In this document: piece by piece, positions 45,301-54,429 of the stretch
Layout of the letters: each line of letters opens with the position of its first letter
Position numbering within the stretch: position 1 is the stretch's first letter
From: Mugil cephalus
Lineage: Eukaryota; Chordata; Actinopteri; Mugiliformes; Mugilidae
DNA: 64,000 nt
Direction: 5' to 3'
Assembly (NCBI RefSeq): GCF_022458985.1
Contig: NC_061790.1
Coordinates: 1,723,001 to 1,787,000, forward strand
Program-made: the position numbers and the translations under genes
Notes under the pieces: model-generated
The model's database searches: none
What the model saw: the letters and a program-made list of their open reading frames with translations, nothing else
What the model was told of the DNA's origin: nothing

Positions 45301-48300
45301 ACAACAACAGCCACAACAACAACCACAACAACAGCCACCACAACATAAACAGAATAACCCAGTGTCAGGGTGTCTATTTAATAACGTTTCAACAACAACA
45401 ACAACAACAACAACAACCACCACAACAATAACCACAACAACAACCACAATATAAACAACATAAACAATATCGCAAATAATCCAGTGTCAGGGTCTGTATT
45501 TAATAACGTTTCAACAACAACAACAGCCACAACATAAACAACAACCACAACAACAACCACCACAACATAAACAGAATAACCCAGTGTCAGGGTCTGTATT
45601 TAATAAAGTTTTAACCACAACAATAGCCACAACAACAACCACAACGACGACCACAACATAAACAACAACCACAACAACAGCCACAACATAAACAACATAA
45701 ACAACAACCACAACAACAACAACCACCACAACATAAACAGAATAACCCAGTGTCAGGGTCTGTATTTAATTAAGTTTTAACCACAACAACAGCCACAACA
45801 TAAACAACAACCACAACAACAACAACCACCACAACATAAACAGAATAACCCAGTGTCAGGGTCTGTATTTAATTAAGTTTTAACCACAACAACAGCCACA
45901 ACATAAACAACAACCACAACAACAACAACCACCACAACATAACCAGAATAACCAAGTGTCAGGGTCTGTATTTAATAAAGTTGTAACCACAGCAATAGCC
46001 ACAACAACAGCCGCAACATAAACAACAACCACAGCATAAACAGAATAACCCAGTGTCAGGGTCTGTATTTAATAAAGTTTTAACCACAACAACAACAACC
46101 ACAACATAAACAAAATAATAAACAACATAAACAGAATAACCCAGTGATGGGGACGGTATTTTTAAGTATTCAGTAAAGTTTCAACCACAACATAAACTAT
46201 ATAATAAAAAACCCAGTTGCAGGGTCTGTATTTAATAAAGTTATTTTCAAAAACCAAGAACTTTGTAGCTTCAGGTATAAAAACTAAAAAGTCATTTTAA
46301 TCTAAATCTGTACTGATTTATTTTTGCTTTTTTAGTCGTCTTGTCCAGCGACGATGAAGAGGAGGAGGCCGACAACGCCAGCACGGGCAGCGTCAACCGA
46401 CTGGACAGCGTCTCCCCTCGGCCCGCCGACTCCGCCCACTCCTCTCCGGCGCCCTCCGGAGGCCGAGTGGAGGCGGCGGTGAAGAGCGCCGGGGAGCTGG
46501 AGGACCTGGGCGCCGAATTCTTCGACGACGTCAACATGAAGATTACGATACCTCGAAGAGCCCGGATGAAAGATCAGGTACGAGGCTTCAAACCTAAGGA
46601 TTCTCATCAATTTCATCAATTTCCATTTGAAAAATATTAATTGCATTTAGTCAGTTTAAATTGTACACTAGAGGGTACATACATTAAAAGTACAATATTT
46701 TCAATATATTGAAAATCCATTTATTAGAAGACAAACTCTCTACATTCCGGCAGATACCTTTAAAGGATAATTATTATTAATTAGAAGGTTTGTTTGAAAC
46801 TATTCCAGTTATTAATCTGTAAAAGACCATAACTGGCAAATCTAGTGTTGTGTTTGTGTATTATTGCAATGAATTATTTGGTCAAATAACAATAACAAAA
46901 AAAAAAACTAAAAAATGACCCTTTTAAGTTGAAAGCTAAAAGAAAATGTGGCCTCATTTCTTTTTTTGCAGTTTGGAAACCAGCCGCCTGAGCCGAGGCC
47001 AAAGAAAACCAAACTCATGTCGGATAAGTGCGACAGCATCATACTGGAGTGTCGGAGCGTGAGAGTAGGAACTCTGCGTCGGATGGTGACGAAGCCCGTT
47101 GTTGTGAGTCTTCAGATTCTTTTTGCTTATTTATTTTAACAATATGAAGGAAGATTTATTTCTGTCTCAGGTCAGAAGTTTAAATACTTGTATTTTTAAA
47201 TTGACAAATTGGGGTCAAACCTTTCAGATAAACTTCCTCAAGTTCTTACGACACTTTTTGTCCCAACAGAACAGTTTTAACTGAGCCACAACTAAAATTA
47301 ATCCATAACTTAATCCAACCCCCTCAAAAAATGTTTATGATCCAGTATTGTTTTATCATATCTAACTTGTTACTGATGATATCCTTATAAACACTATTAA
47401 ATGTAATTTTTTGGCCCAATAGACATTTTATCTTTGAATCCAGCACTAGTTTTCATCTAACAAAAAAAAACTAATTTAATCCACAGAGCAACCTAAACAT
47501 TTTCTATGATTCTTGGGTGGATGCAACTACCAATATTCTTTTTAAAGAATTTACTAAAATGGTGAAAAATTATTTTGTCGTGTTAAAACGTCTTCTTGAA
47601 GATATTCTGAGGCCTTGTCCCCATAAAAACCTGCAAATGTGTCAAATTTGACCCCTGATGTGATATAAATTAAGCAAAGCAGCCCAACAGCATGATGCTG
47701 CCACCACCATGCTTCCTAGCTGGGATGTGCTCTTGTGATATAAGTAAAAGGTATAAGTGAAATAGTCCATCTTTTATTTGCGTTGTACATAAAGTAGATG
47801 TTGAAACAGACTTAATATGACTATAGTTTGTTAAAAATCAGGTTTTATGATAAAATTTCCCACATATGTCAGATACAATGAATGGAAACCATGTGTCGTT
47901 TGTGTACTGGAAAAGAAACAAAGATAACTGGACATGTTTCCTGAAGACGTTTCATCCAAGTGTTCGTTTCTAGAAGACCGGTGGGGGTTTGAGCAGGAAC
48001 ATGTGTGGTTGGTGTCGACCTTAAACTCACACAACTAGTGGTTTGTTAACAACCAGATACTCACCTGGAATTTGGAGAAACTGGATGGAAATGTCTTCAT
48101 TAAACCCAACAAGTCCAGTTGTCGTTAACTGACCTTCCGCTTTAAGGCTTTAGTTGTGAAACATCTGCAGCAGGAATTTGTATAAACTACTGGAAATGGT
48201 TTTAATTAAGTTGTCAACATTCTGTTTCTGATCTTTTGTCTTTTCAGTTTTCTATCGACCAAATCCAGCTGGAAACTGAAGGTACGAAGCCTCATTGATG

Positions 48301-51300
48301 GATTCAGTAAATGAAACATTTCCATGCATCAGGACTTTTCACAAAATATTCAGTCTATGTTATTTGTTCATTATGTAAAAGCACTAAGAAGAGACTTATT
48401 GTGGTGAAGTCTGGTTGTAAAAGCATCATTATAAAACCTTAACCACCTTAATGTGGTGAAAATGTGTGTTTTCCGCCCAGGCTCGGAGCCAGGCACCACG
48501 GAGAAGGTTTGCTTTCAGGCGTCGGAGCTGATCAGCTGCGAGTGGTGCAGCGTCCGGAAACTTCCCGTCTTGTACTTCCAGACGACACCGGCCGAGTGTC
48601 ATCGGCTGCGTTCTCAGCTCCAGATGTCCGGGGAGAAGGGAGGCCACTGGTTCGACTGCGCCGGAGACGGTGAGTCGCACACAACGTGAACATAAACGTC
48701 TTTACATTTCCTCCCGTTGGTCAAACTGACGCTGGAACCCCGGGAGTACGGGCGCCGCCATGTTCCTACGGGTTCTCAATGGTCATCATGATGTCAAATA
48801 ATTCTCAGGATACTTAAACATGCATCAGCTTTATATTACGACATATTGTAGTTTGGCCTAAGTCCCGCCCACTAACATGGAGGAGGTGGAGCTTATGACC
48901 TACACTGCAGCCTCCAGCCACCAGGGGGAGCTCCTCATGCTCCAGCTGGATTAAAATGAAGCCTAAATGTGTCACAGACGCGCTGCCATCTTGCTTTAGT
49001 GGCTTCGTTTACAGCCAGAATCTGTAGAAACGTGATGTCGAGGTAGTCGTCATCTTGACTGTGTTGGATTTCTATGAGTTACTTTTATTCTTGTAAATGT
49101 GTCACAAATTGAGCCTCCTCTGGTTTAAAGTAACGCCAAGTAGGGATGGGAACCGGTGATGATGCTAATGGTAGTATCCATTAGCTTAGCACCCTTAGCT
49201 CTATTGCTGTGCCTATGCCTTAAAAATAAAAAGCCTTAAAAATAAAAAGCCTTTAAAATAAAAAGGCATGTATGTTTTCATTCTTTAAACACCAGCACTG
49301 GTATCAGATTATCTGGGCTTCACGTTTGATAAACCTAAACAACCGTTCATCTCAAACTCTGTTTCCCAGAGTTGGATGAGAAGTACATCGTCCTGATCTT
49401 CGAGAACGGCCTGGCCATGAAGGAGCAGGTGATCCTGGAGGACATCCTGGGCGAGATCGGCCAAACCAACCACCTGGACAACTTCCCCGCGAAGCTGACC
49501 TTCGAGGAGGCCAACAAGCGGCTGGTCAACTACAACAAGGCCACGAAGCAGAAGATGGAGAAGGTGGGTTCACTGACACCGTCACGACCTGGGGAGATGA
49601 TCCGTATTTTGAAACAAGGTGTAAAGTCACCGTTAATTGTTCATACCTGGACTAGACCAGATCATTGAGGATGGATGTTAACGTTGGGTCTGAAAGGGGT
49701 CAAAGTCTCGGATCTTAAGGCATAAAAGGAACGAATTCATGTTGATATTTGTTCTCCCTGAATTAACCTGCAGTTTATACTTCTGCGTTAAGTTGACATC
49801 GAAGCAGGAAATTGAAGCAAAAATTAACCCGAGCGGTAAAAAAAGACGTTCAGTCTGACTCTTGAGTAGCAAATTTGAATTTGCCATTAATTCTGGGTGA
49901 ATGGAAAAAAAAAACATGGCTGCTCATCTATGTATTTAACCACCAGTGGTTTGCTTTCAACCACCAGTGGGGGCGTGGCCTAATTTGGGCTGTCGTCTAT
50001 GGCGACTGTAACCATGGAGATGGAGGCCTTTGTTCAGTTCCTGGGTTTAGACTAAACGTCAGGATTCACAAATAATGTGGTTCATTCACATGTGATAAGT
50101 TAGTTTGTTGTCCACGGTCGTGTCTCTGCTGCAGGTCAGAGGACAATTTCTGCAAATTATAATGTGTAATAACAAATATATTTGTGATAATATTGATATT
50201 TTGATATAAAGGACTGAGGATGTGTATTTAAAACACGTTAAGTGCAGACGTATTCCCCAAAAAATTAATGATATTTAATCGCGATTAATCTAAATTAATC
50301 CACATCGACTCTGATATTAATCAGATTAAACATTTTAACGTCTTTTATCCGTCTCTCTTTGTGTCTCTAGGTGGAGCCCAACCAGAAACTGTCCCAGTCA
50401 TCTCCGATCAAGGTCGCCACGGCGACGCCCGTCGCCATGGTCACGCGCACCCGGATGTCCACCCGGCAGCAGACCAGCGCTTACTCCGGGGACGGGGACG
50501 AGGACGAGGACATGGCCGACCTGCAGACCACCTTCTCTGGACCCATCATCAAGTGAGTCCCCGTCTCTCGCCTGGAGGACGTCCAGTTAGTGTGGACAAT
50601 TTTAAATAGAATAATTGTCCTCACCTGTGTCTGTCCCCTGTGTCTGTCCCTCCTGTCCTCCAGGTTGATGGTGTACCCCCCACCTCCGGCCAAAGGGGGC
50701 ATATCGGTGACTAATGAAGACCTCCACTGCCTTAAAGAAGGAGAATTCTTGAACGACGTTATCATAGACTTTTATTTAAAGTGAGTCCCTGGAGCGTCCA
50801 CGTCCACGTCCCCGTCCTCGTCCTCGTCCACGTCCTCGTCCTGGTCCACGTCCTCCTGACGTCTGTGCTTTTTATCTTTTCATCTTTCAGGTATTTAGTT
50901 TTAGAGAAGTTGAAAAAAGAAGACGCTCAACGAATCCACGTGTTCAGCTCCTTCTTCTACAAGAGGCTGAACCAGAGGGACCGGAGGAACGGACCGGACG
51001 CCCCCAACCTGCCGTCAGTGCCCCCCCCCACAGAGACAGAGACAGAGACAGAGAGGACGTAGTCTCTAACTAGAATAAACTCCACCTTTACTTTTATTTA
51101 TTTTTCTTTTTACAGGATCCAGAAACGGAAACACAACCGTGTGAAGACGTGGACTCGACACGTCGACCTTTTCCAGAAGGATTTTATTTTTGTTCCCATC
51201 AACGAATCGTGAGTTTAAATCTTATTTTTGTAGTTTTTTAAATGAAATGTTTCAACAGATGTTCTTCTCTGGGTTTATTGATTAATTAATTACCACTAAT

Positions 51301-53698
51301 TAGTTGATTGATTGGTCCAGTGGGTCCAGGGTTTTGTCCTGGTTTTGTCCAGGGTTTTGTCCTGGTTTGGTCCAGTCCTGGTCCAGACCCGTGGATGCGG
51401 TTCATGCTAAGTCCTCTGTCCCTCTGGCTCAGGGCTCACTGGTACCTGGCCGTCATCTGCTTCCCGGGCCTGGAGGGTCCGGCCTACGAGCAGAACCCTC
51501 TGTACCACGGGCCCGTCCCGGCCTCCTCCTCCTGCTCCACCTCCACCTCCGAAGACCTCCAGTCTGAGGAGAACATCCCGGACCACTGCCGTCCTCTGTC
51601 CCCCGACGGAGACGGGCTGGACAGCCCCACGGACCAGCTGTCCCCCGGGGGTCCCGAGGGGTCCGCGGAGGGTCTGGCCGACGGAGACGTGGAACCCCCC
51701 CTCCCGGCGAGCCAGGAGTCCGGAGCCACGTCAGGAAACGGCCAAACAGACGGAGAGCAGCAGTACACGAGTGAGACGGAGTTAGAGCTTTAATGGCAAC
51801 AAATAAACGGTGACTGGTTGATCCAGGACGAACAATCAGAGCTGTGATTGGTCGTCCTGGATCAATCAGAGCTGCGATTGGTCGTCCTGGATCAATCAGA
51901 GCTGTGATTGGTCGTCCTGGATCAATCAGAGCTGCGATTGGTCGTCCTGGACCAATCAGAGCTGTGATTGGTCGTCCTGGTAACAGCCTGTTTCCTCTTT
52001 ATCTGCTTCTCCATCTCTGTGATTTTCTAATTGAATATTAACTGAGGAGGTTTGCAGATAGAAAATGTTTATACGACTCGTTTCAGGGTTTCAAAAGCTT
52101 CATTCGCTGTTGTTGAAAGTGAAGCAGGAAGTAGAAAAAAAGATCTTTGTGGAGTTTATACAGAGTGAACAAATGGAAACTGAGCTAGTGAGAGTTAGCT
52201 GGAAAAGCTTTTAGGAAATGTTAAATGTTTGGGACCCTAGTTTCTGTCTGATGATCAAAGTTTGACGTTTTGTCCTCATCCATTCATTCATTCATTCATC
52301 CCCTCAGAGTCGGTTCTACTGTTATTAAAGTGTTTTAGAGCAGAAATAATCGATATTTGTCTTTTTTTTAAGGCGAGTTGCACAGAATCAGCGTTTGCTA
52401 CGGTTCAAGAAAAGGAGACGATGACACATACACGTTCTCTGACGACCAGAGCTCCTGTCAGGTCTGTTTATTTCTTCTTCTCTTCTTCATTGGGTTTATT
52501 TATTCGTTTATTTTACCCAGTCCTCTCCTTGCTGACGCCGTCTGTCTCTGTGCAGGACGAGTGCAGTGAAGATGGGACTCTGGGCGAAGAGGCCACGAGC
52601 TCCGACGCCTCCAGTCTTTCCTCCAGACCGAGCCTCTGCAAACAGTGAGTGGATGCACTTCCAGGTTTTCACCTGCAGGAGGTGCTGTGATCTACTGAGA
52701 CCGACCCCGACCGTCTGCTTCTGTTTCAGGCCTTGTATTCTCATCATGGACTCCCTGCGAGGTCCGGCCCGGTCCACGGTGGTGAAAACTCTCCGAGAGT
52801 GAGTGTCAAATGAAACACGGCTACACGATTACAGCCTGAATGATAATCAGGATTATTATTTTGATTATGTTTTGGTTTCGGCGTTTGTTCCAGGTACCTG
52901 GAGGTGGAGTGGGAGGTGCGTAAAGGGAGCCAGAGGAGCTTTGGGAAGGACGTGATGAAGGGTTCGAGTCCACGCGTGCCTCAGCAGGACAACTTCAGCG
53001 ACTGTGGAGTCTACGTCCTGCAGTATGTGGAGAGTTTCTTCGAGGTAATAAGAAACTCTTCAGTAATGGTTTAGGACTATGTAAAAACTCTTGAGCCTCC
53101 ATATAATACTTGATCTTTTCCGCCACCTAGTTGTGTAATGGTGCTACTACACATGAGAAACAATACAGCCGTCCTCTTTTTAAAGTTGGCTTAGCATTGC
53201 TATGTAGCATGTAGCCTTGGTGGCTGTTAGCTTAGCATTGAGCTCAGTGGTAGAATGTGATGATGTCCAGGAGAAATAAAATGTCCAAAGGTTGAATTGT
53301 GTGAACGTGAATCAGTAGCATTTTGGAGCCAGATTCACTTTAAGAGGTAAAAACCCAACGTGGAGGAAAAACTTTGGGTTCTTTGGTTTGATCTAAGCGG
53401 AGAACGTGCAGCTCCACCGTCCTGGGACTAAAACGGTTTGTTTTTTTATTCTACTCAGAATCCGATTCCTAGTTTCCATCTCCCCGTGAACCTGTCGGAG
53501 TGGTTTCCTCAGCAGAGGATGAAGACGAAGCGCAAAGAGATCGAGGAGCTGATCCTGAAGATCCAGGAGCAACAAGAACTGGACAAGAAGGAGGCGGAGC
53601 CTGTTGAGACGCCGCGGGGCTCCGCCTCCGAGGAGCCCGAGATCCAAGAGACGTCGGGGTCAAACTGTGGGGCTCCTAACTTACCCATCAGCCCCTGA
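33362..53698 (+). CDS. senp6: SENP6, SUMO2/3-chain-specific isopeptidase (23 coding exons)
   Basis: SENP6 is a nuclear cysteine protease (family C48) that trims poly-SUMO-2/3 chains from targets, e.g. at centromeres and in DNA repair. All 23 exons were assembled in phase: 3297 nt, 1098 aa (human 1112). Landmarks: N-terminus with [16 protein letters not shown] (human RSESKRDGGFKNNWSF); a SUMO-interacting motif [13 protein letters not shown] at about 337-349; a CxxC(9)CxxC knuckle at 218-234; an Ala9 tract at 321-329; a pleckstrin-like mid region (VRVGTL, about 440-600) that precedes the protease; protease domain from about residue 663 ([20 protein letters not shown]). Catalytic residues: His776 (AHW), Asp953 (LIMDSLRG) and Cys1006 ([14 protein letters not shown]), with oxyanion Gln1000. 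The acidic, poorly conserved insert between His and Asp (about 790-930) is characteristic of SENP6/7. SENP7 is excluded by closer match throughout and by synteny. The catalytic residues are intact, so the enzyme should be active. Confidence 0.98.
33805..34040 (+). repeat. Dispersed repeat family C, copy in senp6 intron 1
   Basis: 'gctgtccccgaaaatgtccc' and 'ggatgacctgtccc' match, in opposite orientation, the copy at 7020-7262. It lies 400 bp after senp6 exon 1. Confidence 0.7.
34050..35000 (+). repeat. Degenerate tandem array in senp6 intron 1 (about 190-350 bp unit)
   Basis: The block 'tctcagt-taattttcattt' followed by 'aaatgcttctcac' and 'cgagctacagatgttagcat' starts at about 34076, 34430, 34620 and 34912. 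Three of the units also contain 'ttaatccttaaagtggctta'. The spacing is irregular (354, 190, 292 bp), suggesting internal deletions. A more diverged unit precedes the promoter at 31915-32135. Confidence 0.65.
36342..36366. repeat. (TG)n microsatellite in senp6 intron 1
   Basis: About twelve TG units. Confidence 0.9.
37325..37794. mobile_element. MITE-like insertion with target-site duplication in senp6 intron 1
   Basis: The 9-bp direct repeat 'tgatcggta' (37325-37333 and 37786-37794) flanks a 452-bp segment. Its ends are inverted and similar: 'ggaatgggccataac' on the left and the reverse complement of 'gcccatccccag' on the right. The interior is AT-rich and non-coding. It is probably a non-autonomous DNA transposon of a hAT-like type, judging from the 8-9 bp duplication. 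Confidence 0.65.
38005..38062 (+). repeat. Retroelement tail ('aacgaaatttcattc ... aataaaggtgtatctatct')
   Basis: Typical fish non-LTR tail with a terminal 'ctatct' repeat. It lies in senp6 intron 1, just upstream of exon 2. Confidence 0.45.
38184..38286 (+). CDS. senp6: senp6 coding exon 2
   Basis: Residues 11-44. It encodes [20 protein letters not shown] and an acidic/basic tail; the donor is CATGA|GTAAGC. It is separated from exon 1 by a 4.8-kb intron filled largely with repeats. Confidence 0.95.
38622..39186. repeat. GCTAG minisatellite, array 1 (senp6 intron 2)
   Basis: About twenty imperfect copies of a 28-bp consensus 'gctaggaagagctactatta' + 'gctgggag', with single-base variants and partial units. 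The array ends about 410 bp before exon 3. Confidence 0.9.
39597..39660 (+). CDS. senp6: senp6 coding exon 3
   Basis: 64 nt, residues 45-66 ([20 protein letters not shown]). Phases fit exactly (two bases in, zero out). The sequence is weakly conserved. It is an island between two GCTAG minisatellite arrays. Confidence 0.85.
39715..41612. repeat. GCTAG minisatellite, array 2 with higher-order repeats (senp6 intron 3)
   Basis: It uses the same 28-bp consensus as array 1 and fills about 94% of the 2.0-kb intron. Diagnostic variants ('tacttttagaagtgag', 'gcttggaagcacggaacag', 'gggaagataggatgggatgc') recur together in a fixed order: 'tacttttaga' starts at 39871, 40491 and 41078, giving a higher-order period of 620 then 587 bp. 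The second and third blocks are almost identical over about 350 bp. Confidence 0.93.
41673..41776 (+). CDS. senp6: senp6 coding exon 4
   Basis: Residues 67-100 ([20 protein letters not shown], then [14 protein letters not shown]). Acceptor CTCCAG, donor CCCAG|GTACGT. Confidence 0.88.
41870..42022 (+). CDS. senp6: senp6 coding exon 5
   Basis: Residues 101-151, including [15 protein letters not shown], which corresponds to human TVVHGRRFHHAHAQIP. Confidence 0.92.
42375..42450 (-). repeat. Dispersed repeat family A fragment in senp6 intron 5
   Basis: 'gaagtgtgggcggggcc', 'tggctccgccctc' and 'tgtactgatcagactctgga' match the 30825-30905 segment in the same orientation. Confidence 0.7.
42480..42690. 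repeat. Pyrimidine-rich (CTT/TCC) tract in senp6 intron 5
   Basis: About 200 bp of mostly C and T with imperfect triplet repetition. Open frames here (Ser/Leu/Phe/Pro-rich) are artefacts of composition. Confidence 0.8.
42911..42981 (+). CDS. senp6: senp6 coding exon 6
   Basis: 71 nt, residues 152-175. It contains [14 protein letters not shown], a hydrophobic stretch followed by acidic residues in exon 7 that could act as a SUMO-interacting motif. Confidence 0.88.
43066..43160 (+). CDS. senp6: senp6 coding exon 7
   Basis: Residues 176-207. It encodes [20 protein letters not shown], matching human EIKRKVQQKRHC. Only 84 bp of intron separate it from exon 6. Confidence 0.92.
44545..44938 (+). 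CDS. senp6: senp6 coding exon 8 (Cys-knuckle and polyalanine)
   Basis: 394 nt, residues 208-338. It encodes a CxxC...CxxC knuckle (C218, C221, C231, C234), a Pro/Ser/Arg-rich linker, and nine consecutive Ala codons, all GCG (44884-44910). The donor is CCCA|GTGAGT; the open frame runs on a few codons into the intron. GC content is far higher than in the flanking introns. Confidence 0.9.
45200..46240. repeat. CAA/CCACAA minisatellite, about 100-bp unit (senp6 intron 8)
   Basis: The unit is 'aataacccagtgtcagggtc' + 'tgtatttaataaagtt' + a variable run of 'ccacaacaacaac'. The 'cagtgtcaggg' anchor recurs near 45361, 45484, 45592, 45748, 45850, 45952 and 46052. The spacing is close to 100 bp where the CAA run is constant and longer where it is expanded. 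It fills most of intron 8. Confidence 0.9.
46336..46577 (+). CDS. senp6: senp6 coding exon 9
   Basis: Residues 339-419. Joined to exon 8 it gives [13 protein letters not shown], then [20 protein letters not shown] and RRARMKDQ; human has DPIILSSDDDDD, ISPQPADSACSSPAPSTGK and RKARMKDQ. The SUMO-interacting motif is split by the intron. Confidence 0.96.
46972..47103 (+). CDS. senp6: senp6 coding exon 10
   Basis: Residues 420-463: [15 protein letters not shown], then [20 protein letters not shown], aligned with human [20 protein letters not shown]. Phase 0 at both ends. Confidence 0.95.
47160..47740 (+). mobile_element. Decayed Tc1-like DNA transposon remnant (senp6 intron 10)
   Basis: 'ggtcagaagtttaaatactt' at the left resembles the Tc1-type end 'gtcggaagtttacatac'. 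'cagcatgatgctgccaccac' and 'catgcttc' near 47687 are a phrase commonly found in fish Tc1-family elements. There is no open transposase frame. The identification rests on remembered phrases, so it is tentative. Confidence 0.4.
48248..48281 (+). CDS. senp6: senp6 coding exon 11 (34-nt microexon-like)
   Basis: Residues 464-474 ([11 protein letters not shown]), matching human FCLDFIKIQLDE. Too short for ORF detection; supported by phase and by the human alignment. Confidence 0.88.
48481..48669 (+). CDS. senp6: senp6 coding exon 12
   Basis: Residues 475-537, with [20 protein letters not shown], corresponding to human [20 protein letters not shown]. Confidence 0.96.
48698..48935 (+). repeat. Dispersed repeat family A copy in senp6 intron 12
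   Basis: It begins just after the exon 12 donor. Block order follows the 30530-30985 copy (in reverse): 'tggtcaaactgacgctgg', 'gatgtcaaataa', 'cccgcccactaacatgg', 'tggagcttatgacctacact' and 'gcagcc'. It ends with a CCACCAGGGGGAGC sequence resembling a CTCF core (48918-48931). Confidence 0.7.
49370..49563 (+). CDS. senp6: senp6 coding exon 13
   Basis: Residues 538-602. [14 protein letters not shown] and [16 protein letters not shown] match human LEEQYIILIFQNGL and NFFAKIPFEEANGRLV. One base is carried in from exon 12. Confidence 0.96.
50371..50552 (+). CDS. senp6: senp6 coding exon 14
   Basis: Residues 603-662: a linker rich in Ser, Thr and Arg, then an acidic stretch [12 protein letters not shown] and TFSGPIIK just before the protease domain (human HTIFIGPVEK). 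Confidence 0.93.
50664..50780 (+). CDS. senp6: senp6 coding exon 15 (protease domain start)
   Basis: Residues 663-701: [20 protein letters not shown] and [13 protein letters not shown], almost identical to human. It contains the SUMO-binding surface start of the C48 fold. Confidence 0.97.
50797..50852. repeat. Short CGTCC(A/T)CGTC tandem tract in senp6 intron 15
   Basis: Six-base units of 'cgtcct' and 'cgtcca' repeated about nine times in a 110-bp intron, so they make up half of it. Confidence 0.8.
50891..51013 (+). CDS. senp6: senp6 coding exon 16
   Basis: Residues 702-742: [20 protein letters not shown] and [13 protein letters not shown]. The donor is CTGCC|GTCAGT, so the open frame past it is intron. 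Confidence 0.96.
51116..51208 (+). CDS. senp6: senp6 coding exon 17
   Basis: Residues 743-773: [20 protein letters not shown], then DFIFVPINE. Matches human [22 protein letters not shown]. Confidence 0.96.
51433..51770 (+). CDS. senp6: senp6 coding exon 18 (catalytic His and start of insert)
   Basis: Residues 774-886. [20 protein letters not shown] carries the catalytic His776. The rest is a Ser/Pro/Asp-rich insert that is not alignable with human in detail. The donor is ACGA|GTGAGA; the open frame to 51793 is partly intron. Confidence 0.95.
51818..51980. repeat. 30-bp tandem repeat with inverted flank (senp6 intron 18)
   Basis: Five near-perfect copies of 'aatcagagctgtgattggtc' + 'gtcctggatc', alternating GTG and GCG. 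The copies are preceded by one inverted piece ('ttgatccaggacga', 51818-51831), which can pair with any copy. Each unit contains GATTGGT, i.e. a CCAAT box on the reverse strand. Confidence 0.93.
52373..52461 (+). CDS. senp6: senp6 coding exon 19
   Basis: 89 nt, residues 887-916 ([20 protein letters not shown] then [10 protein letters not shown]), part of the acidic protease insert. The acceptor is TTTTTAAG, with A at -3, an infrequent type. Phases fit. Confidence 0.85.
52556..52644 (+). CDS. senp6: senp6 coding exon 20
   Basis: 89 nt, residues 917-945: acidic insert end, then SLCK that joins exon 21 as CKQPCIL (human ICKQPCILL). Confidence 0.9.
52730..52798 (+). CDS. senp6: senp6 coding exon 21 (catalytic Asp)
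   Basis: 69 nt, residues 946-968: [20 protein letters not shown] with catalytic Asp953, almost identical to human PCILLMDSLRGPSRSNVVK. Confidence 0.96.
52894..53044 (+). CDS. senp6: senp6 coding exon 22 (catalytic Cys)
   Basis: Residues 969-1019: [20 protein letters not shown], then [20 protein letters not shown] with oxyanion Gln1000 and nucleophile Cys1006. Highly conserved. Confidence 0.97.
53230..53400 (-). repeat. Dispersed repeat family F, copy 2 (senp6 intron 22)
   Basis: Reverse complement of 16970-17160: 'gaatcagtagcattttg', 'agccagattcactttaa', 'aaaacccaacgtggagga' and 'gggttctttggtttgatc'. It ends 60 bp before the last exon. Confidence 0.75.
53459..53698 (+). CDS. senp6: senp6 coding exon 23 (last)
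   Basis: Residues 1020-1098 and [23 protein letters not shown] and [17 protein letters not shown] match human; the final 30 residues are variable and end in NLPISP. Confidence 0.95.
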   Translation, partial: NPIPSFHLPVNLSEWFPQQRMKTKRKEIEELILKIQEQQELDKKEAEPVETPRGSASEEPEIQETSGSNCGAPNLPISP

Positions 53699-54135
53699 GA
53701 CGACCACGACGACGAGTAGCCCCTCCTCCCCCTCCTCCTCCTCCTCCTCCTCCTCCTCCTCCTCCGTTGCTCTCGGACCGAGTGACGAGGGAATCGAACG
53801 TGACCGTACGCTGCTGGTGTTACCTCCTCTCCTCCTCCTCCGTTAACCGCGTCAGATCCACCTACGGAAGCGTTTCTGTGCCATCAGAGTTTAGAGGATG
53901 AATTTCTAAATAAATTCACTTTACAAAAAAAAATCTACATCTCCAAAAATTCAAGATCTCAAAAAAAAAATCCAAATCTTAAATAAATTTTAAGGTTGAA
54001 TGTTTTGAATTTTTGCAGACATTTTTTTTGTTCTTAAACTGAATTTATTTATAAAATTCTTTCTCAAACTCCGATGGCCCAGAAACGCTTCCGTATCACC
54101 CTCCTAAAAGTTTGTACTGAATAAAACCCGACCTG
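53699..54135 (+). other. senp6: senp6 3' UTR
   Basis: It begins with a (CTC/TCC)n tract at 53726-53766 and ends after an AATAAA. A longer form could use A-rich signals near 54405, since the sequence to 54420 is unremarkable. Confidence 0.55.
54120..54125 (+). terminator. senp6: Poly(A) signal AATAAA of senp6
   Basis: Consensus hexamer 422 bp after the stop codon, followed within 50 bp by T-rich sequence. Confidence 0.6.
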
Positions 54136-54429
54136 TAAATACGCTGGAGTTTTTTCCCGCTGCCTTTGTAATTTCCAGTTTTCTGACTCATTCATGATGT
54201 GGCCGCGTTTTAAGTTATGTTTTCATAGATGTTCTCTCTCTGCCGAGGGTCTGTTTAGGAGATGCTGTTTCGCTCTTGCATCATTATTTTTTACGCTTTC
54301 GAGTTGTGTAGAAGGAAAAATAATAATAATAATAATATTAATAATAATAATAAACGGAGAAAATTGCTGTTGTAAGTTTATCATCCACCCATCTGGAGTT
54401 TAAAAAATAAAATAAAATACAGTTTTACT

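Noticed and set aside
45031-45729. Val-rich frames on the minus strand
   Set aside because: Produced by the CAA/CCACAA minisatellite read on the reverse strand.
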